Origin: Lelliottia sp. WAP21 | GTDB taxonomy: Bacteria > Pseudomonadota > Gammaproteobacteria > Enterobacterales > Enterobacteriaceae | Length of the DNA stretch: 64,000 nucleotides | Direction: 5' to 3' | NCBI RefSeq assembly: GCF_020532665.2 | Contig: NZ_JAIWPG020000004.1 | Span: forward strand, 1 to 64,000 | Part shown: in pieces, positions 50,548 to 59,595 of the stretch | Position numbering within the stretch: position 1 is the stretch's first letter | Layout: each line of letters opens with the position of its first letter | Translations under genes and position numbers: made by a program | The notes under the pieces: generated by a model | What the model saw: the letters and a program-made list of their open reading frames with translations, nothing else | Database searches by the model: none | Told to the model about the DNA's origin: nothing

Positions 50548-51432
50548 ATGACATGCTTCACGTTAAGACAAGGCTTGTTGCAGCTGGACGTCTCCAGCCA
50601 GGGAGGGACGATCGAGGGCTTCTGGAGACAGGACACGCCGCTGATGCGTCCCGGTAAAAAAAACGGTATTGCCACGGATTCTTCCTGCTTTCCGCTGGTC
50701 CCGTTCGGCAATCGGGTGAGCGGAAATCACTTCACCTGGCAGGGTCAACAATACAGCTTTGAACCCAACGTCGCCTGGGATGAACATTATTTGCATGGTG
50801 ATGGCTGGCTGGGCGAGTGGGCGTGCGTATCGGAAAGCGCCGACAGCCTTCAGCTGACTTATCTGCATTCTGCTGGGGTGTTTCAATACCAGGCGTGGCA
50901 GACGTTTCACCTCACTGGCGATAGGTTAACGGTGACCCTGTCTGTCACCAATCAGGGTCAGAACACGCTTCCGTTTGGACTCGGCTGGCATCCTTTCTTC
51001 CCTCTTACCCCGCAAACAACCGTCAGGGCAAAGGCAAGCGGCTATTGGCTGGAGCGTGAACAATGGTTAGCCGGTGATTACTGTGATCAGCTGCCAGAGT
51101 CGCTGAATTTCAACCGTCCACTCACGTTGCCGCAACACTGGCTGAATAACGGTTTTACCGGCTGGGATGGGGTTGCCACTATTGCCCAGCCGCAGGCGGG
51201 ATATCAGCTTACGCTTGTCACTGACCCACCTGCGCCGTGCTATTTCATGTTCGTATCCGATCCTCTGTTTGACGACGGCTACAGGTTTGATTTTTTCTGT
51301 TTTGAACCCATGAGCCATGCGCCGGACGATCATCACCGCCCGCACGGAGGAAGCCTGGTGACGCTTGCCCCGGGAAGATCAACGTCGTTACAGATGACGC
51401 TTAACGTCGCGTTTTTAACTGAATCTTCTTAA
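50548..51432 (+). CDS. yphB: Aldose 1-epimerase-like protein YphB
   Basis: A 294-residue galactose-mutarotase-superfamily protein. Landmarks are FPLVPFGNRVSG (substrate arginine), DEHYLHGDGWLGEW (catalytic-type histidine), NQGQNTLPFGLGWHPFFPL (second histidine) and EPMSHAPDDHHRP. It probably equilibrates anomers of the transported sugar. ATG 50548 is preceded by GAGGGGACGC and matches the family start; TTG 50533 would overlap yphC. No terminator follows, so the sugar-porter gene 88 bp downstream may be cotranscribed. Confidence 0.92.
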   Translation: MTCFTLRQGLLQLDVSSQGGTIEGFWRQDTPLMRPGKKNGIATDSSCFPLVPFGNRVSGNHFTWQGQQYSFEPNVAWDEHYLHGDGWLGEWACVSESADSLQLTYLHSAGVFQYQAWQTFHLTGDRLTVTLSVTNQGQNTLPFGLGWHPFFPLTPQTTVRAKASGYWLEREQWLAGDYCDQLPESLNFNRPLTLPQHWLNNGFTGWDGVATIAQPQAGYQLTLVTDPPAPCYFMFVSDPLFDDGYRFDFFCFEPMSHAPDDHHRPHGGSLVTLAPGRSTSLQMTLNVAFLTESS

Positions 51433-51520
51433 GTTTATAGCGTGCGGGCAGTGTCTGTTTCTGTGCTCGCTTCACTTTAGACTCGGTTTCTCTTATGCGT
51501 CAGCCAGAGGAACTGTGGAA

Positions 51521-52933
51521 ATGAATAACGCGCAAGCACCGGTAAAAATGGGCTACGTCTGGACGATTTGTCTGGTCGCGGCCTGTGGCGGTTTGTTGTT
51601 TGGCTATGACTGGGTAGTGATTGGCGGTGCAAAGCCGTTTTATGAGGCCTATTTTGCAATTACCGACCCCGCGCAGTCGGGATGGGCCATGAGTTCTGCA
51701 CTGGCAGGATGTATTTTTGGCGCATTGGTTTCCGGCTGGTGCGCGGACAAATTTGGTCGCAAACTGCCGCTGATCCTCGCTGCGGTATTATTCAGCGTAT
51801 CTGCCTGGGGAACGGCCATGGCAACGCATTTCGATATGTTTGTCATTTATCGCATTGTTGGCGGCGTGGGGATCGGTCTTGCCTCTGCACTGAGTCCGCT
51901 GTATATCGCAGAAGTCAGCCCGGCCACAACGCGCGGGCGTTTCGTCGCCGTTAACCAGTTGACCATCGTCATCGGTGTGCTGGCAGCGCAGTTGGTTAAT
52001 CTGCTGATTGCTGAACCAGTTGCCTCTGATGTAACCCGGCAGGCGATCGTCGAGAGCTGGAATGGGCAAATGGGCTGGCGCTGGATGTTTGGCGCAGAGC
52101 TGGTACCCGCGCTGGTCTTTCTGTTGCTGATGTTTTTGGTGCCGGAATCGCCACGTTGGCTGGTAAAGGCGGGGCGGTCTGCCCAGGCCCTGCGTATGCT
52201 TGAGCGTATGGGGTCACGGGAGTACGCCACGCAAACCCTGAATGACATCGAACGCACGCTGCAACAGGATAAGCAACGGGTGGCGTTCTCCTCCCTGCTG
52301 GCGCCAAAGGTTAAGCCGATAATTCTCATCGGCGTGGTGCTGGCGGTCTTTCAACAGTGGTGCGGCATTAACGTGATTTTTAACTATGCGCAGGAGATCT
52401 TTGCCTCCGCAGGGTTTGATATTAACGGTACCCTGAAATCCATTGTCGCCACCGGCATTATTAATCTTATCTTTACCCTGGCCGCACTGCCTCTGGTCGA
52501 TAAAATTGGCCGTCGAAAGCTGATGTTGCTCGGCGCATCCGGGTTGACGGTCATCTATATTCTGATTGCCGGGGCCTATGCACTGGGCATCATGGGCTGG
52601 CCGGTTCTGCTGCTGGTGCTGGCGGCTATTGCCATTTATGCCCTTACGCTGGCACCCGTGACCTGGGTCCTGTTGGCAGAGATTTTCCCGAATCGCGTGC
52701 GCGGTCTGGCAATGTCGATGGCAACGCTGGCGTTATGGATCGCCTGTTTCCTGCTGACCTATACCTTTCCGCTGCTCAATGACGGGTTGGGCGCAGCGGG
52801 CAGTTTTCTGCTTTATGGTGTCATTTGCGCGCTGGGTTATTTGTTTATTCTTCGTGCCGTTCCTGAAACCAAAGGCGTTACGCTTGAAGCGCTGGAGATA
52901 CAGTTGGCAGGGGGCGCGAACAATGTTAAATAA
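51521..52933 (+). CDS. Sugar porter family MFS transporter
   Basis: A 470-residue, 12-segment transporter of the sugar porter family (XylE, GalP, AraE, IolT relatives). Signatures: GGLLFGYDWVVIGGAKPF in helix 1, GWCADKFGRK, PESPRWLVKAGR after helix 6, QQWCGINVIFNYAQEIF in helix 7, VDKIGRRKLMLLG and the closing PETKGVTLEALE. ATG 51521 is preceded by AGAGG; GTG 51515 would add two residues. It is not part of the E. coli yph cluster. Its position directly after yphB suggests a second, low-affinity route for the same or a related substrate. The substrate cannot be told from the sequence. Confidence 0.9.
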   Translation: MNNAQAPVKMGYVWTICLVAACGGLLFGYDWVVIGGAKPFYEAYFAITDPAQSGWAMSSALAGCIFGALVSGWCADKFGRKLPLILAAVLFSVSAWGTAMATHFDMFVIYRIVGGVGIGLASALSPLYIAEVSPATTRGRFVAVNQLTIVIGVLAAQLVNLLIAEPVASDVTRQAIVESWNGQMGWRWMFGAELVPALVFLLLMFLVPESPRWLVKAGRSAQALRMLERMGSREYATQTLNDIERTLQQDKQRVAFSSLLAPKVKPIILIGVVLAVFQQWCGINVIFNYAQEIFASAGFDINGTLKSIVATGIINLIFTLAALPLVDKIGRRKLMLLGASGLTVIYILIAGAYALGIMGWPVLLLVLAAIAIYALTLAPVTWVLLAEIFPNRVRGLAMSMATLALWIACFLLTYTFPLLNDGLGAAGSFLLYGVICALGYLFILRAVPETKGVTLEALEIQLAGGANNVK

Positions 52934-53014
52934 AAGTTAATTGTGAGCAAGTAATGTGCTTGCGCAAAACCCTCTTTGTCGCCAGACTAACGCCTCCAAA
53001 ACGGGGAGGGATTC

Positions 53015-54154
53015 ATGGTTTTGCATTCCACGCGCTGGCTGGCGCTCAGCTATTTTACCTACTTCTTTAGCTACGGTATTTTCTTGCCTTTCTGGAGCGT
53101 CTGGCTGGCCGGTATTGGCCTGACGCCTGAAACAATCGGCATCCTGCTCGGCTCGGGGCTGGTCGCCCGTTTTCTTGGCAGCCTGATCATTGCCCCACGC
53201 GTGAGCGATCCTTCGTTACTTATTAAAGCGCTGCGCGTGCTCGCACTCCTGACGCTGGTGTTCCTGGCCGCTTTCTGGGTCAGTCATCAATTTGCCTGGC
53301 TGATGGTGGTGATGGTTGGATTTAACCTTTTCTTCTCGCCGCTGGTGCCGTTAACCGATGCGCTGGCCAATACGTGGCAAAAACAGATCACCATGGACTA
53401 TGGCCGTGTCCGCCTGTGGGGGTCAATTGCCTTTGTGATCGGCTCTGCGCTGGTGGGGAAGCTGGTCAGCCTTTACGACTACCGGGCGATCCTGGCGTTG
53501 CTCAGCGTAGGCATTGCCTCGATGCTGCTGGGTATGCTGCTGCGTCCATCGGTCATGCCGCAGGGTGAAACGCGTCATCAGGAAAGTGCGGGCTGGCCCG
53601 CCTGGCGCGCATTGGTGGCACAAAGCTGGCGCTTCCTGGCCTGTGTCTGCCTGTTACAGGGTGCGCATGCGGCGTACTACGGCTTTAGCGCGATTTACTG
53701 GCAGGAGGCGGGATACTCCGCTTCTGCGGTGGGTTATCTGTGGTCGCTGGGCGTGGTAGCCGAAGTGATTATTTTTGCACTGAGCCAAAAACTGTTCCGT
53801 CGGTTTAGCGCTCGCGATTTGCTGTTGCTTTCCGCCGTCTGCGGCGTGGTGCGATGGGGAATTATGGGTTGGACGACAGCGTTGCCCTGGCTCATCGTGG
53901 CGCAGATATTACACTGCGGTACGTTCACCGTTTGCCACCTTGCGGCAATGCGCTATATCGCGGCGCGTGAGGGGGGCGATGTTATTCGTCTCCAGGCTGT
54001 CTATTCCGCTGTGGCGATGGGCGGCAGTATCGCCATCATGACCGTCTTTGCGGGCTTCCTGTATCAGTATCTGGGGCACGGCGTGTTCTGGGTGATGGCG
54101 CTGGTGGCGTTACCGGCCATGCTGGTGCGTCCGAAGGTCGCGGCGCGAACGTAA
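53015..54154 (+). CDS. hcaT: HcaT-like MFS transporter
   Basis: A 379-residue, 12-segment transporter matching E. coli HcaT, the proposed 3-phenylpropionate permease, along its whole length (N-terminus TRWLALSYFTYFFSYGIFLPFWSVW region; LLQGAHAAYYGFSAIYW mid-protein; C-terminus FLYQYLGHGVFWVMALVALP). The hca regulator and dioxygenase genes that accompany it in E. coli are missing here, so its substrate may differ. GGGGAGGG precedes ATG. Its stop lies two bases from the end of the convergent csiE, with no terminator between. Confidence 0.9.
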   Translation: MVLHSTRWLALSYFTYFFSYGIFLPFWSVWLAGIGLTPETIGILLGSGLVARFLGSLIIAPRVSDPSLLIKALRVLALLTLVFLAAFWVSHQFAWLMVVMVGFNLFFSPLVPLTDALANTWQKQITMDYGRVRLWGSIAFVIGSALVGKLVSLYDYRAILALLSVGIASMLLGMLLRPSVMPQGETRHQESAGWPAWRALVAQSWRFLACVCLLQGAHAAYYGFSAIYWQEAGYSASAVGYLWSLGVVAEVIIFALSQKLFRRFSARDLLLLSAVCGVVRWGIMGWTTALPWLIVAQILHCGTFTVCHLAAMRYIAAREGGDVIRLQAVYSAVAMGGSIAIMTVFAGFLYQYLGHGVFWVMALVALPAMLVRPKVAART

Positions 54155-54156
54155 CG

Positions 54157-55434
54157 TCAGGACTCCAGCATGGCGCGGATATGTTTTTGCTGCTGCTCGT
54201 TGAGCGTCTCAACGGCGTGGATGAGCGGCGGTGAAAACAGCGGCAGGGCGGTGGCGTAAGGGGTGATGACCAGCGCGGCTTCTCGCGGCGCCCCCTCCTG
54301 CTGGAACACATCTAACGCCAGATAGCGGATATTCAGTGGCAACAGGGTCAGCTCCCGCAGTTGCTGCTCAATGGCCTCTTCACAGGTTTTATCCTCCCCG
54401 GTCAGTAAGACCACCTGCTTTTCGTGCAGGTCAGTCTCCTGCATCAACCAGGCGCCAAAAATGACCGCCACCAGGCTCATCTCTTCATCCGAAAATCGCA
54501 GGCCAAACTCGGACTCCACTTCAAACAGAATGGCTTGCGTGGTGCGCATTAAACGCGGATAAAGACGACCAATTTCTTCGGGCAGCGTGTTATCAATGCC
54601 GATGCCAAATAGAGAGCGGTCCAGCGCCTGGGCAAGGTGAATATAGAGCTGGTCGGTCAGCCCCTGTTCGTCGCTAAAACGCATCCCGGTTTGTGCCTGA
54701 AAGCGGGCGATCATCCGGACGATCGTCTGGCGCAGGCGTTCATCCTGCTGATGCGCGTCGCGAAGGGGATCGGGCGTACGCAGCATCATAAAAAGCAGGG
54801 ATAAAAAGAGATGTTCGTCATCGTGGGGCAACTGCGCAACCCGGCGCTGCCAGTGGCGAACGATCTCCTGGGCGGTAAGATATTCTCCGCGCGACTGCGC
54901 CCAGTTACGCTGGACAGGGGAGAACTGCGGCGTCTGCCCAAGGTGATGCTGAATCAGGCAATATTGCAGGTACAGCTGCAAAAACTGAATATCGCGACAT
55001 TCAAACTGCCGCTGAAGACGGCGCGAACAGAAATTGATCAGCGCCCGCAGGTTAGTGTCATCGTATAACGTGCGGGGAATGCCCATCTGTTTAAGTGCGG
55101 TTTTGAGCGCCGGGGTAAACTGCCCCGAGACAAAGTGCGGACACAGACGCAGCGCCCGGCGCAACCCGTGCAACAGGCATAAACGTTTATCCAGGGTAGT
55201 GCCTTCAATCCGGTAGCTGCCGTCGTGATGCGTGGCGATGTCCAGACGGTGATAGCGCTGGATTTCGTCACGGGTCTCCGCTATATCTTGCCGTGCAATG
55301 TCGCTGTCGACTCCGTTTAAATCAATAATACTTTGCGGAGTCACGGCGAATCCGGGCAGGTAAAGCATCATGAGCACCTGGCAGCGACGCTGCGAACTGG
55401 AAAGCACAGATGGAATTTCGAGAGTCGTCATCAT
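54157..55434 (-). CDS. csiE: Stationary-phase-inducible protein CsiE
   Basis: A 425-residue protein (E. coli 426) with the layout of a PRD-type regulator: an N-terminal helix-turn-helix-like region (SQRRCQVLMMLYLPGFAVTPQSIIDLNGV), PRD-like helical domains (about 140-350; LYIHLAQALDRSLFGIGIDN) and a C-terminal part. In E. coli it is induced by sigma-S and cAMP-CRP in stationary phase and starvation; its own target is unknown. It is divergent from the DUF1007 gene and converges on hcaT. Confidence 0.92.
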   Translation of the reverse strand: MMTTLEIPSVLSSSQRRCQVLMMLYLPGFAVTPQSIIDLNGVDSDIARQDIAETRDEIQRYHRLDIATHHDGSYRIEGTTLDKRLCLLHGLRRALRLCPHFVSGQFTPALKTALKQMGIPRTLYDDTNLRALINFCSRRLQRQFECRDIQFLQLYLQYCLIQHHLGQTPQFSPVQRNWAQSRGEYLTAQEIVRHWQRRVAQLPHDDEHLFLSLLFMMLRTPDPLRDAHQQDERLRQTIVRMIARFQAQTGMRFSDEQGLTDQLYIHLAQALDRSLFGIGIDNTLPEEIGRLYPRLMRTTQAILFEVESEFGLRFSDEEMSLVAVIFGAWLMQETDLHEKQVVLLTGEDKTCEEAIEQQLRELTLLPLNIRYLALDVFQQEGAPREAALVITPYATALPLFSPPLIHAVETLNEQQQKHIRAMLES

Positions 55435-55559
55435 CTGCAGGGTATCCAGTAAGAGTATTTGATAAGAATAGCTAAAGGATGTGGGCAGGAAAGCGCGCCG
55501 GCAGCTCTTTCACTCAGGAATGCGGGCGAACATCACAGAATTTATGACGTGAGGAATTG

Positions 55560-56198
55560 ATGCAAACAGTTAAACACAGCGCCTGCGCAATAATATGTGC
55601 GGTTTTATCTTTCAACGCGGTGGCGCACCCTCACAGTTTTATCACGCTGAAAACGGCGCTGGTCGTCGAGAACAGGCAGCTTAGCGGCCTGAAAATGCGC
55701 TGGACCATGGATGAAATCACTTCCGCCGACCTGCTTTACGACGCCGGCAACGCAAAACCGGGCGATGAAATCTGGAAAAAGCTGGCGGCAGAGGTGATGG
55801 CAAACGTGTTGGGCCAGCACTATTTCACCGAGTTCTGGCATAACGGGCAAAAGGTGAAATTTCTCAACCGGCCCACGACCTACGGAATGGAACGCGACGG
55901 GCACCAGGCGGTATTAACCTTTATTCTGCCCCTGGCGCAGCCTCAGCCGCTCGACGGGCAAACGTATACCTTTTCGACCTTTGATCCCACTTACTATGTC
56001 GATATGAGTTATGCCGAAGAGAGTGATGTCACCCTTCCTGGGAGCGTGCAGCAGCAGTGCAAAATCAGCGTCACTTCGCCTCAACCCAGTGAAGAAACGC
56101 TTAACTTTGCTATCTCACTCGATAAAGAAGATGCTCCGCCAGAAGACATGGAGCTGGGTAAACAATTTGCGCAGGTGGTGAAAGTACAATGTCAGTAA
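55560..56198 (+). CDS. DUF1007 family periplasmic protein
   Basis: A 212-residue exported protein. The signal peptide is about residues 1-21, ending NAVA, so the mature protein begins HPHSF, a possible N-terminal metal-binding HPH motif typical of DUF1007. Other family blocks are LKMRWTMDEITSADLL and FSTFDPTYYVDM. ATG 55560 is chosen over TTG 55557 because GAGGA lies five bases upstream. The end overlaps the NicO gene by 10 bp, so the two are coupled. DUF1007 proteins commonly pair with NicO transporters, and a metal-delivery role is inferred. The pair occupies the place of E. coli yfhR. Confidence 0.85.
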   Translation: MQTVKHSACAIICAVLSFNAVAHPHSFITLKTALVVENRQLSGLKMRWTMDEITSADLLYDAGNAKPGDEIWKKLAAEVMANVLGQHYFTEFWHNGQKVKFLNRPTTYGMERDGHQAVLTFILPLAQPQPLDGQTYTFSTFDPTYYVDMSYAEESDVTLPGSVQQQCKISVTSPQPSEETLNFAISLDKEDAPPEDMELGKQFAQVVKVQCQ

Positions 56199-57169
56199 TC
56201 ATCTCCTCCGTGAAAAAGAAGCCCCACTGGCTACAATGGTGGCCGCTGATGCTCTTCCTGGTGTTGTCGATCGCTGGCGCAGTCTGGTTATGGCAGGCGT
56301 GGCCGCAGGTGATGATGAAAAGTATTCTCTGGCAGCGCGAGGTTAATCAGCAGATGAGCAGTCTGCTGAAGGCCGTGGCGGCGGATCCTGCAAAGGCAGG
56401 CGGATCGCTGCTGATCTTCAGCTTTCTTTATGGCGTGCTTCACGCGCTGGGGCCGGGACACGGAAAGATCGTGATTACCACCTGGCTTGCGACCCATCCC
56501 TCGAAACTTAAATCAAGCATTGGCCTGACGCTGGCTTCCTCGCTGTTACAGGGTATGGTTGCGATTGTGCTGGTGGTGGTGGTCCTGACGCTGTTGAAGT
56601 TACCTGCACGCCAGCTGCATCTGAGTAGTTTCTGGCTGGAGAAAGGCAGCTACGCGCTGGTGGGTGTCCTGGGGTTGCTGCTGTGCTGGCGAGCGCTGAA
56701 AAAACTGCGGATGCTAATGGGAAAACCGACGTTTAAGACGTTCACGCCGCATCATGTCCATAACGCGCAGTGCGGTTGCGGACATCAGCATTTACCGACC
56801 CAGGCGCAGCTGCAAAGCGGGGAGGACTGGCGCGCACGGCTGATGATTATTCTCTCTATGGGAATGCGACCCTGCTCAGGGGCAATCATGGTGCTGTTGT
56901 TCAGTAAAGTGATTGGGGTCTTTAGCTGGGGGGTTATATCCGCTCTGGCGATGGCGGCAGGCACGTCGTTAACCATTACGTCATTGGCGCTGTTGGTTCA
57001 CAGTTTCCGACAACTGGCCGTGAAGTTAAGTGGCAATGCAACGCCGGTACTCTGGAAGCAGGTTGGCTGGACAACGCTGGCCTTAGCGGGCGGGATCGTT
57101 CTGCTGGTGGCGGCTGTGACGCTTTGGATAAGCGCGGTACCGACAGGAAGGGGACTGCGTCCGTTTTGA
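56189..57169 (+). CDS. NicO-family nickel/cobalt transporter
   Basis: A 326-residue inner-membrane protein of the NicO/RcnA superfamily with about six to seven membrane segments. The family motif HALGPGHGK is near residue 88. A cytoplasmic or periplasmic loop at about 190-212 is rich in histidine and cysteine (HHVHNAQCGCGHQH), which suggests metal capture. The second signature MGMRPCSGAIMVLLFS is near residue 228. Members import or export nickel and cobalt; direction is not decided by the sequence. AGGTGG precedes ATG within the DUF1007 coding end. It ends at a hairpin shared with suhB. Confidence 0.88.
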   Translation: MSVIISSVKKKPHWLQWWPLMLFLVLSIAGAVWLWQAWPQVMMKSILWQREVNQQMSSLLKAVAADPAKAGGSLLIFSFLYGVLHALGPGHGKIVITTWLATHPSKLKSSIGLTLASSLLQGMVAIVLVVVVLTLLKLPARQLHLSSFWLEKGSYALVGVLGLLLCWRALKKLRMLMGKPTFKTFTPHHVHNAQCGCGHQHLPTQAQLQSGEDWRARLMIILSMGMRPCSGAIMVLLFSKVIGVFSWGVISALAMAAGTSLTITSLALLVHSFRQLAVKLSGNATPVLWKQVGWTTLALAGGIVLLVAAVTLWISAVPTGRGLRPF

Positions 57170-57172
57170 CGA

Positions 57173-57207
57173 CTGGCGGTTCTCTCCTGAAAAGAGAGAA
57201 CCGCCAG
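57173..57207. terminator. Hairpin between the NicO gene and suhB
   Basis: A perfect 14-bp stem (57173-57186 with 57194-57207) with a 7-base loop between convergent genes. No T run follows on either strand, so it may stabilise 3' ends rather than terminate. Confidence 0.6.
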
Positions 57208-57214
57208 ACGAGAA

Positions 57215-58021
57215 TTAACGCTTGAGCGCGTCGCTCAGTTCGTCACGCATGCTCGCCAGCATGGATTTCACCACACGTGGGTTACCTGCAACGATATTGC
57301 CGCTCATCAGGAAGTTATGGCCACCAGTGAAGTCACAAACCAGTGCACCCGCTTCACGTGCAATCAGCTCACCCGCAGCAAAGTCCCACGGCTTGAGGCC
57401 AATTTCAAAATAACCATCCACACGACCGGCAGCCACGTAGGCCAGATCCAGTGCCGCAGAACCTGAACGACGGAAGTCCGCGCATTCGGTAAAGAGTTTG
57501 CCGAGGATTTTCATGTAAGTGGTGGCGTGCTGTTTGGCTTTGAACGGGAAGCCCGTCGCCAGAATGGTGCCATCCAGATCGCGCGCGTTGGTGCCACGCA
57601 GACGGTAGCCATTCAGCTGTGCGCCCTGACCACGGGTGGCGGTGAACAGTTCGTTACGCATTGGATCGTAAACCACGGCCACTTCTGTACGGCCTTTGAT
57701 GCGTACGGCAATGGAAACAGAGAAATGAGGAAGGCGTTTAACGAAGTTGGTGGTGCCATCCAGGGGATCAATAACCCATTGAACATCCTGATCTTCGCCT
57801 ACATGCTCACCGCTTTCTTCGGTGATGATGGTGTGCTGCGGGTAAGATTTGCGAATGGTTTCGATAATCATCGCTTCTGCGGCTTTATCGACGTTAGTCA
57901 CAAAGTCATTGCTGCCTTTCTGGCTGGTTTCTACAGAATCAGGTGTTTCGTAGTGTTTGGCAATTACATTACCCGCCTTGCGCGCTGCACGCACGGCGAT
58001 GGTCAACATAGGATGTTGCAT
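57215..58021 (-). CDS. suhB: Inositol-1-monophosphatase / rRNA processing factor SuhB
   Basis: Magnesium-dependent inositol monophosphatase that also joins the rRNA antitermination complex and helps rRNA maturation. The protein has 268 residues (E. coli 267). Metal-binding motifs are IITEESGEH, the double-aspartate WVIDPLDGTTNFVKRLPHF and GLKPWDFAAGELIAREAGA. It is divergent from trmJ across 138 bp. Confidence 0.97.
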   Translation of the reverse strand: MQHPMLTIAVRAARKAGNVIAKHYETPDSVETSQKGSNDFVTNVDKAAEAMIIETIRKSYPQHTIITEESGEHVGEDQDVQWVIDPLDGTTNFVKRLPHFSVSIAVRIKGRTEVAVVYDPMRNELFTATRGQGAQLNGYRLRGTNARDLDGTILATGFPFKAKQHATTYMKILGKLFTECADFRRSGSAALDLAYVAAGRVDGYFEIGLKPWDFAAGELIAREAGALVCDFTGGHNFLMSGNIVAGNPRVVKSMLASMRDELSDALKR

Positions 58022-58159
58022 CGGTTACTCTCACTGGATGTTAAAGAACAGGGAAAACGAAAACGGCGCAGAGTATAGCAGCGAGTTCGGATCATGTCTC
58101 TCGTTTATGATAATATGCCGGAATATTCTTCAGACACTGACCTCAGACAACTAAACATT

Positions 58160-58888
58160 ATGCTGCAAAATATTCGAATCGTGCTGGTCGAAACATCGCA
58201 TACCGGCAATATGGGCTCTGTTGCCCGCGCAATGAAAACAATGGGTTTAACCAATCTCTGGCTGGTGAATCCGTTGGTTAAACCAGACTCGCAGGCCATC
58301 GCGCTGGCCGCCGGAGCCAGCGATGTCATCGGCAGTGCGCACATCGTCGACACCCTTGATGAAGCGCTGGCCGGCTGTAGCCTGGTCGTCGGTACCAGTG
58401 CGCGCTCTCGCACCCTGCCATGGCCAATGCTCGACCCGCGTGAATGTGGCCTGAAAAGCACCGCTGAAGCAGAGCATACGCCGGTGGCGCTGGTGTTTGG
58501 TCGTGAACGTGTGGGCCTGACGAACGAAGAGTTGCAGAAGTGCCATTACCACGTGGCGATCGCGGCAAACCCGGAATACAGCTCGCTGAATCTGGCTATG
58601 GCGGTGCAGGTTATCGCCTATGAAGTGCGCATGGCCTGGCTGGCAAAGCAGGAGGCAGGCGATACCGTTCAGGCCGAAGAGACCCCGTATCCGCTGGTGG
58701 ATGACCTGGAGCGCTTTTATGGCCATCTTGAGCAGACGTTGCTGTCAACCGGCTTCATTCGGGAAGGACATCCAGGCCAGGTGATGAATAAACTGCGCCG
58801 TATGTTTACTCGCGCACGTCCGGAGAGCCAGGAGCTCAACATCCTGCGCGGAATTCTGGCGTCGATTGAGCAGAAGAATAAAGAATAG
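58160..58888 (+). CDS. trmJ: tRNA (cytidine/uridine-2'-O-)-methyltransferase TrmJ
   Basis: SPOUT methyltransferase that modifies the ribose of residue 32 in several tRNAs. The protein has 242 residues (E. coli 246). The knot domain (1-160) has [52 protein letters not shown] and [16 protein letters not shown]. The C-terminus is helical. ATG 58160 ([11 protein letters not shown]) is the conserved start; the frame is open for 22 more codons upstream but those are not conserved. It precedes the isc cluster. Confidence 0.95.
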   Translation: MLQNIRIVLVETSHTGNMGSVARAMKTMGLTNLWLVNPLVKPDSQAIALAAGASDVIGSAHIVDTLDEALAGCSLVVGTSARSRTLPWPMLDPRECGLKSTAEAEHTPVALVFGRERVGLTNEELQKCHYHVAIAANPEYSSLNLAMAVQVIAYEVRMAWLAKQEAGDTVQAEETPYPLVDDLERFYGHLEQTLLSTGFIREGHPGQVMNKLRRMFTRARPESQELNILRGILASIEQKNKE

Positions 58889-58971
58889 CCCCCATCTCTC
58901 CCTCTCCCCGGGGGAGAGAACCGTGGTCAGGGCATCCGCTCACGCGACGGTAAAATGGCACAGAACGTTTA

Positions 58972-58996
58972 ATACCTGACTAAAACAGTCAAGTAA
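58972..58996. promoter_or_regulatory. IscR type 1 site B
   Basis: A 25-bp match to the [2Fe-2S]-IscR type 1 consensus (core ATACCTGACTAAAACAGTC). It directly abuts the second site at 58997 and lies upstream of the iscR promoter. Confidence 0.85.
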
Positions 58997-59021
58997 ATAG
59001 TTGACCAATTTAGTCGGGAAT
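58997..59021. promoter_or_regulatory. IscR type 1 site A
   Basis: A second 25-bp type 1 site (core ATAGTTGACCAATTTAGTC), immediately after site B and overlapping the -35 region of the iscR promoter. Cluster-loaded IscR would repress the operon here. Confidence 0.85.
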
Positions 59022-59103
59022 GTCAGACTTGGCCCTGCTATGCAAGACCCCCATTTTACAATAAAAAACCCCGGGCAGGGGCGAGTTTGAGGTTAAGTAA
59101 GAC

Positions 59104-59595
59104 ATGAGACTGACATCTAAAGGGCGTTATGCCGTGACCGCGATGCTGGACGTCGCGCTCAACTCTGAAACGGGCCCGGTTCCGTTGGCTGATATTTCTG
59201 AACGACAGGGAATTTCATTATCTTATCTGGAACAATTGTTCTCCAGATTGCGTAAAAATGGACTGGTTTCCAGCGTTCGTGGCCCAGGCGGCGGATATCT
59301 GCTGGGTAAAGATGCGGGCAGCATCGCCGTCGGTGAAGTGATCAGCGCTGTGGATGAATCCGTCGACGCGACCCGTTGCCAGGGTAAAGGCGGCTGTCAG
59401 GGCGGCGATAAATGCCTGACTCACGCGCTGTGGCGCGACCTGAGCGATCGTCTGACAGGGTTCCTGAATAACATCACTCTGGGCGAACTGGTCAATAACC
59501 AGGAAGTGCTTGATGTGTCAGGACGTCAGCATAGCCATGAATCACAACGTAGCACCCGCGGACAAGACGCGATTAACGTTAAGCTGCGCGCATAA
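59104..59595 (+). CDS. iscR: Iron-sulfur cluster regulator IscR
   Basis: Rrf2-family [2Fe-2S] repressor of the isc operon. The protein has 163 residues. The winged helix has [14 protein letters not shown] and [32 protein letters not shown]. The cluster ligands are three cysteines and a histidine in [16 protein letters not shown] (residues 92, 98, 104 and 107). It is preceded by two type 1 operators. A 163-bp structured gap separates it from iscS. Confidence 0.98.
   Translation: MRLTSKGRYAVTAMLDVALNSETGPVPLADISERQGISLSYLEQLFSRLRKNGLVSSVRGPGGGYLLGKDAGSIAVGEVISAVDESVDATRCQGKGGCQGGDKCLTHALWRDLSDRLTGFLNNITLGELVNNQEVLDVSGRQHSHESQRSTRGQDAINVKLRA

Noticed and set aside
52934-53014. CRP site between the sugar porter and hcaT
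   Set aside because: TTGTGAGCAAG gives a half-site only; the second half does not match TCACA.
58889-58925. REP-like or terminator hairpin after trmJ
   Set aside because: The CT-rich and GGGGGAGAG tract can fold, but the arms are imperfect and there is no T run; too weak to annotate.
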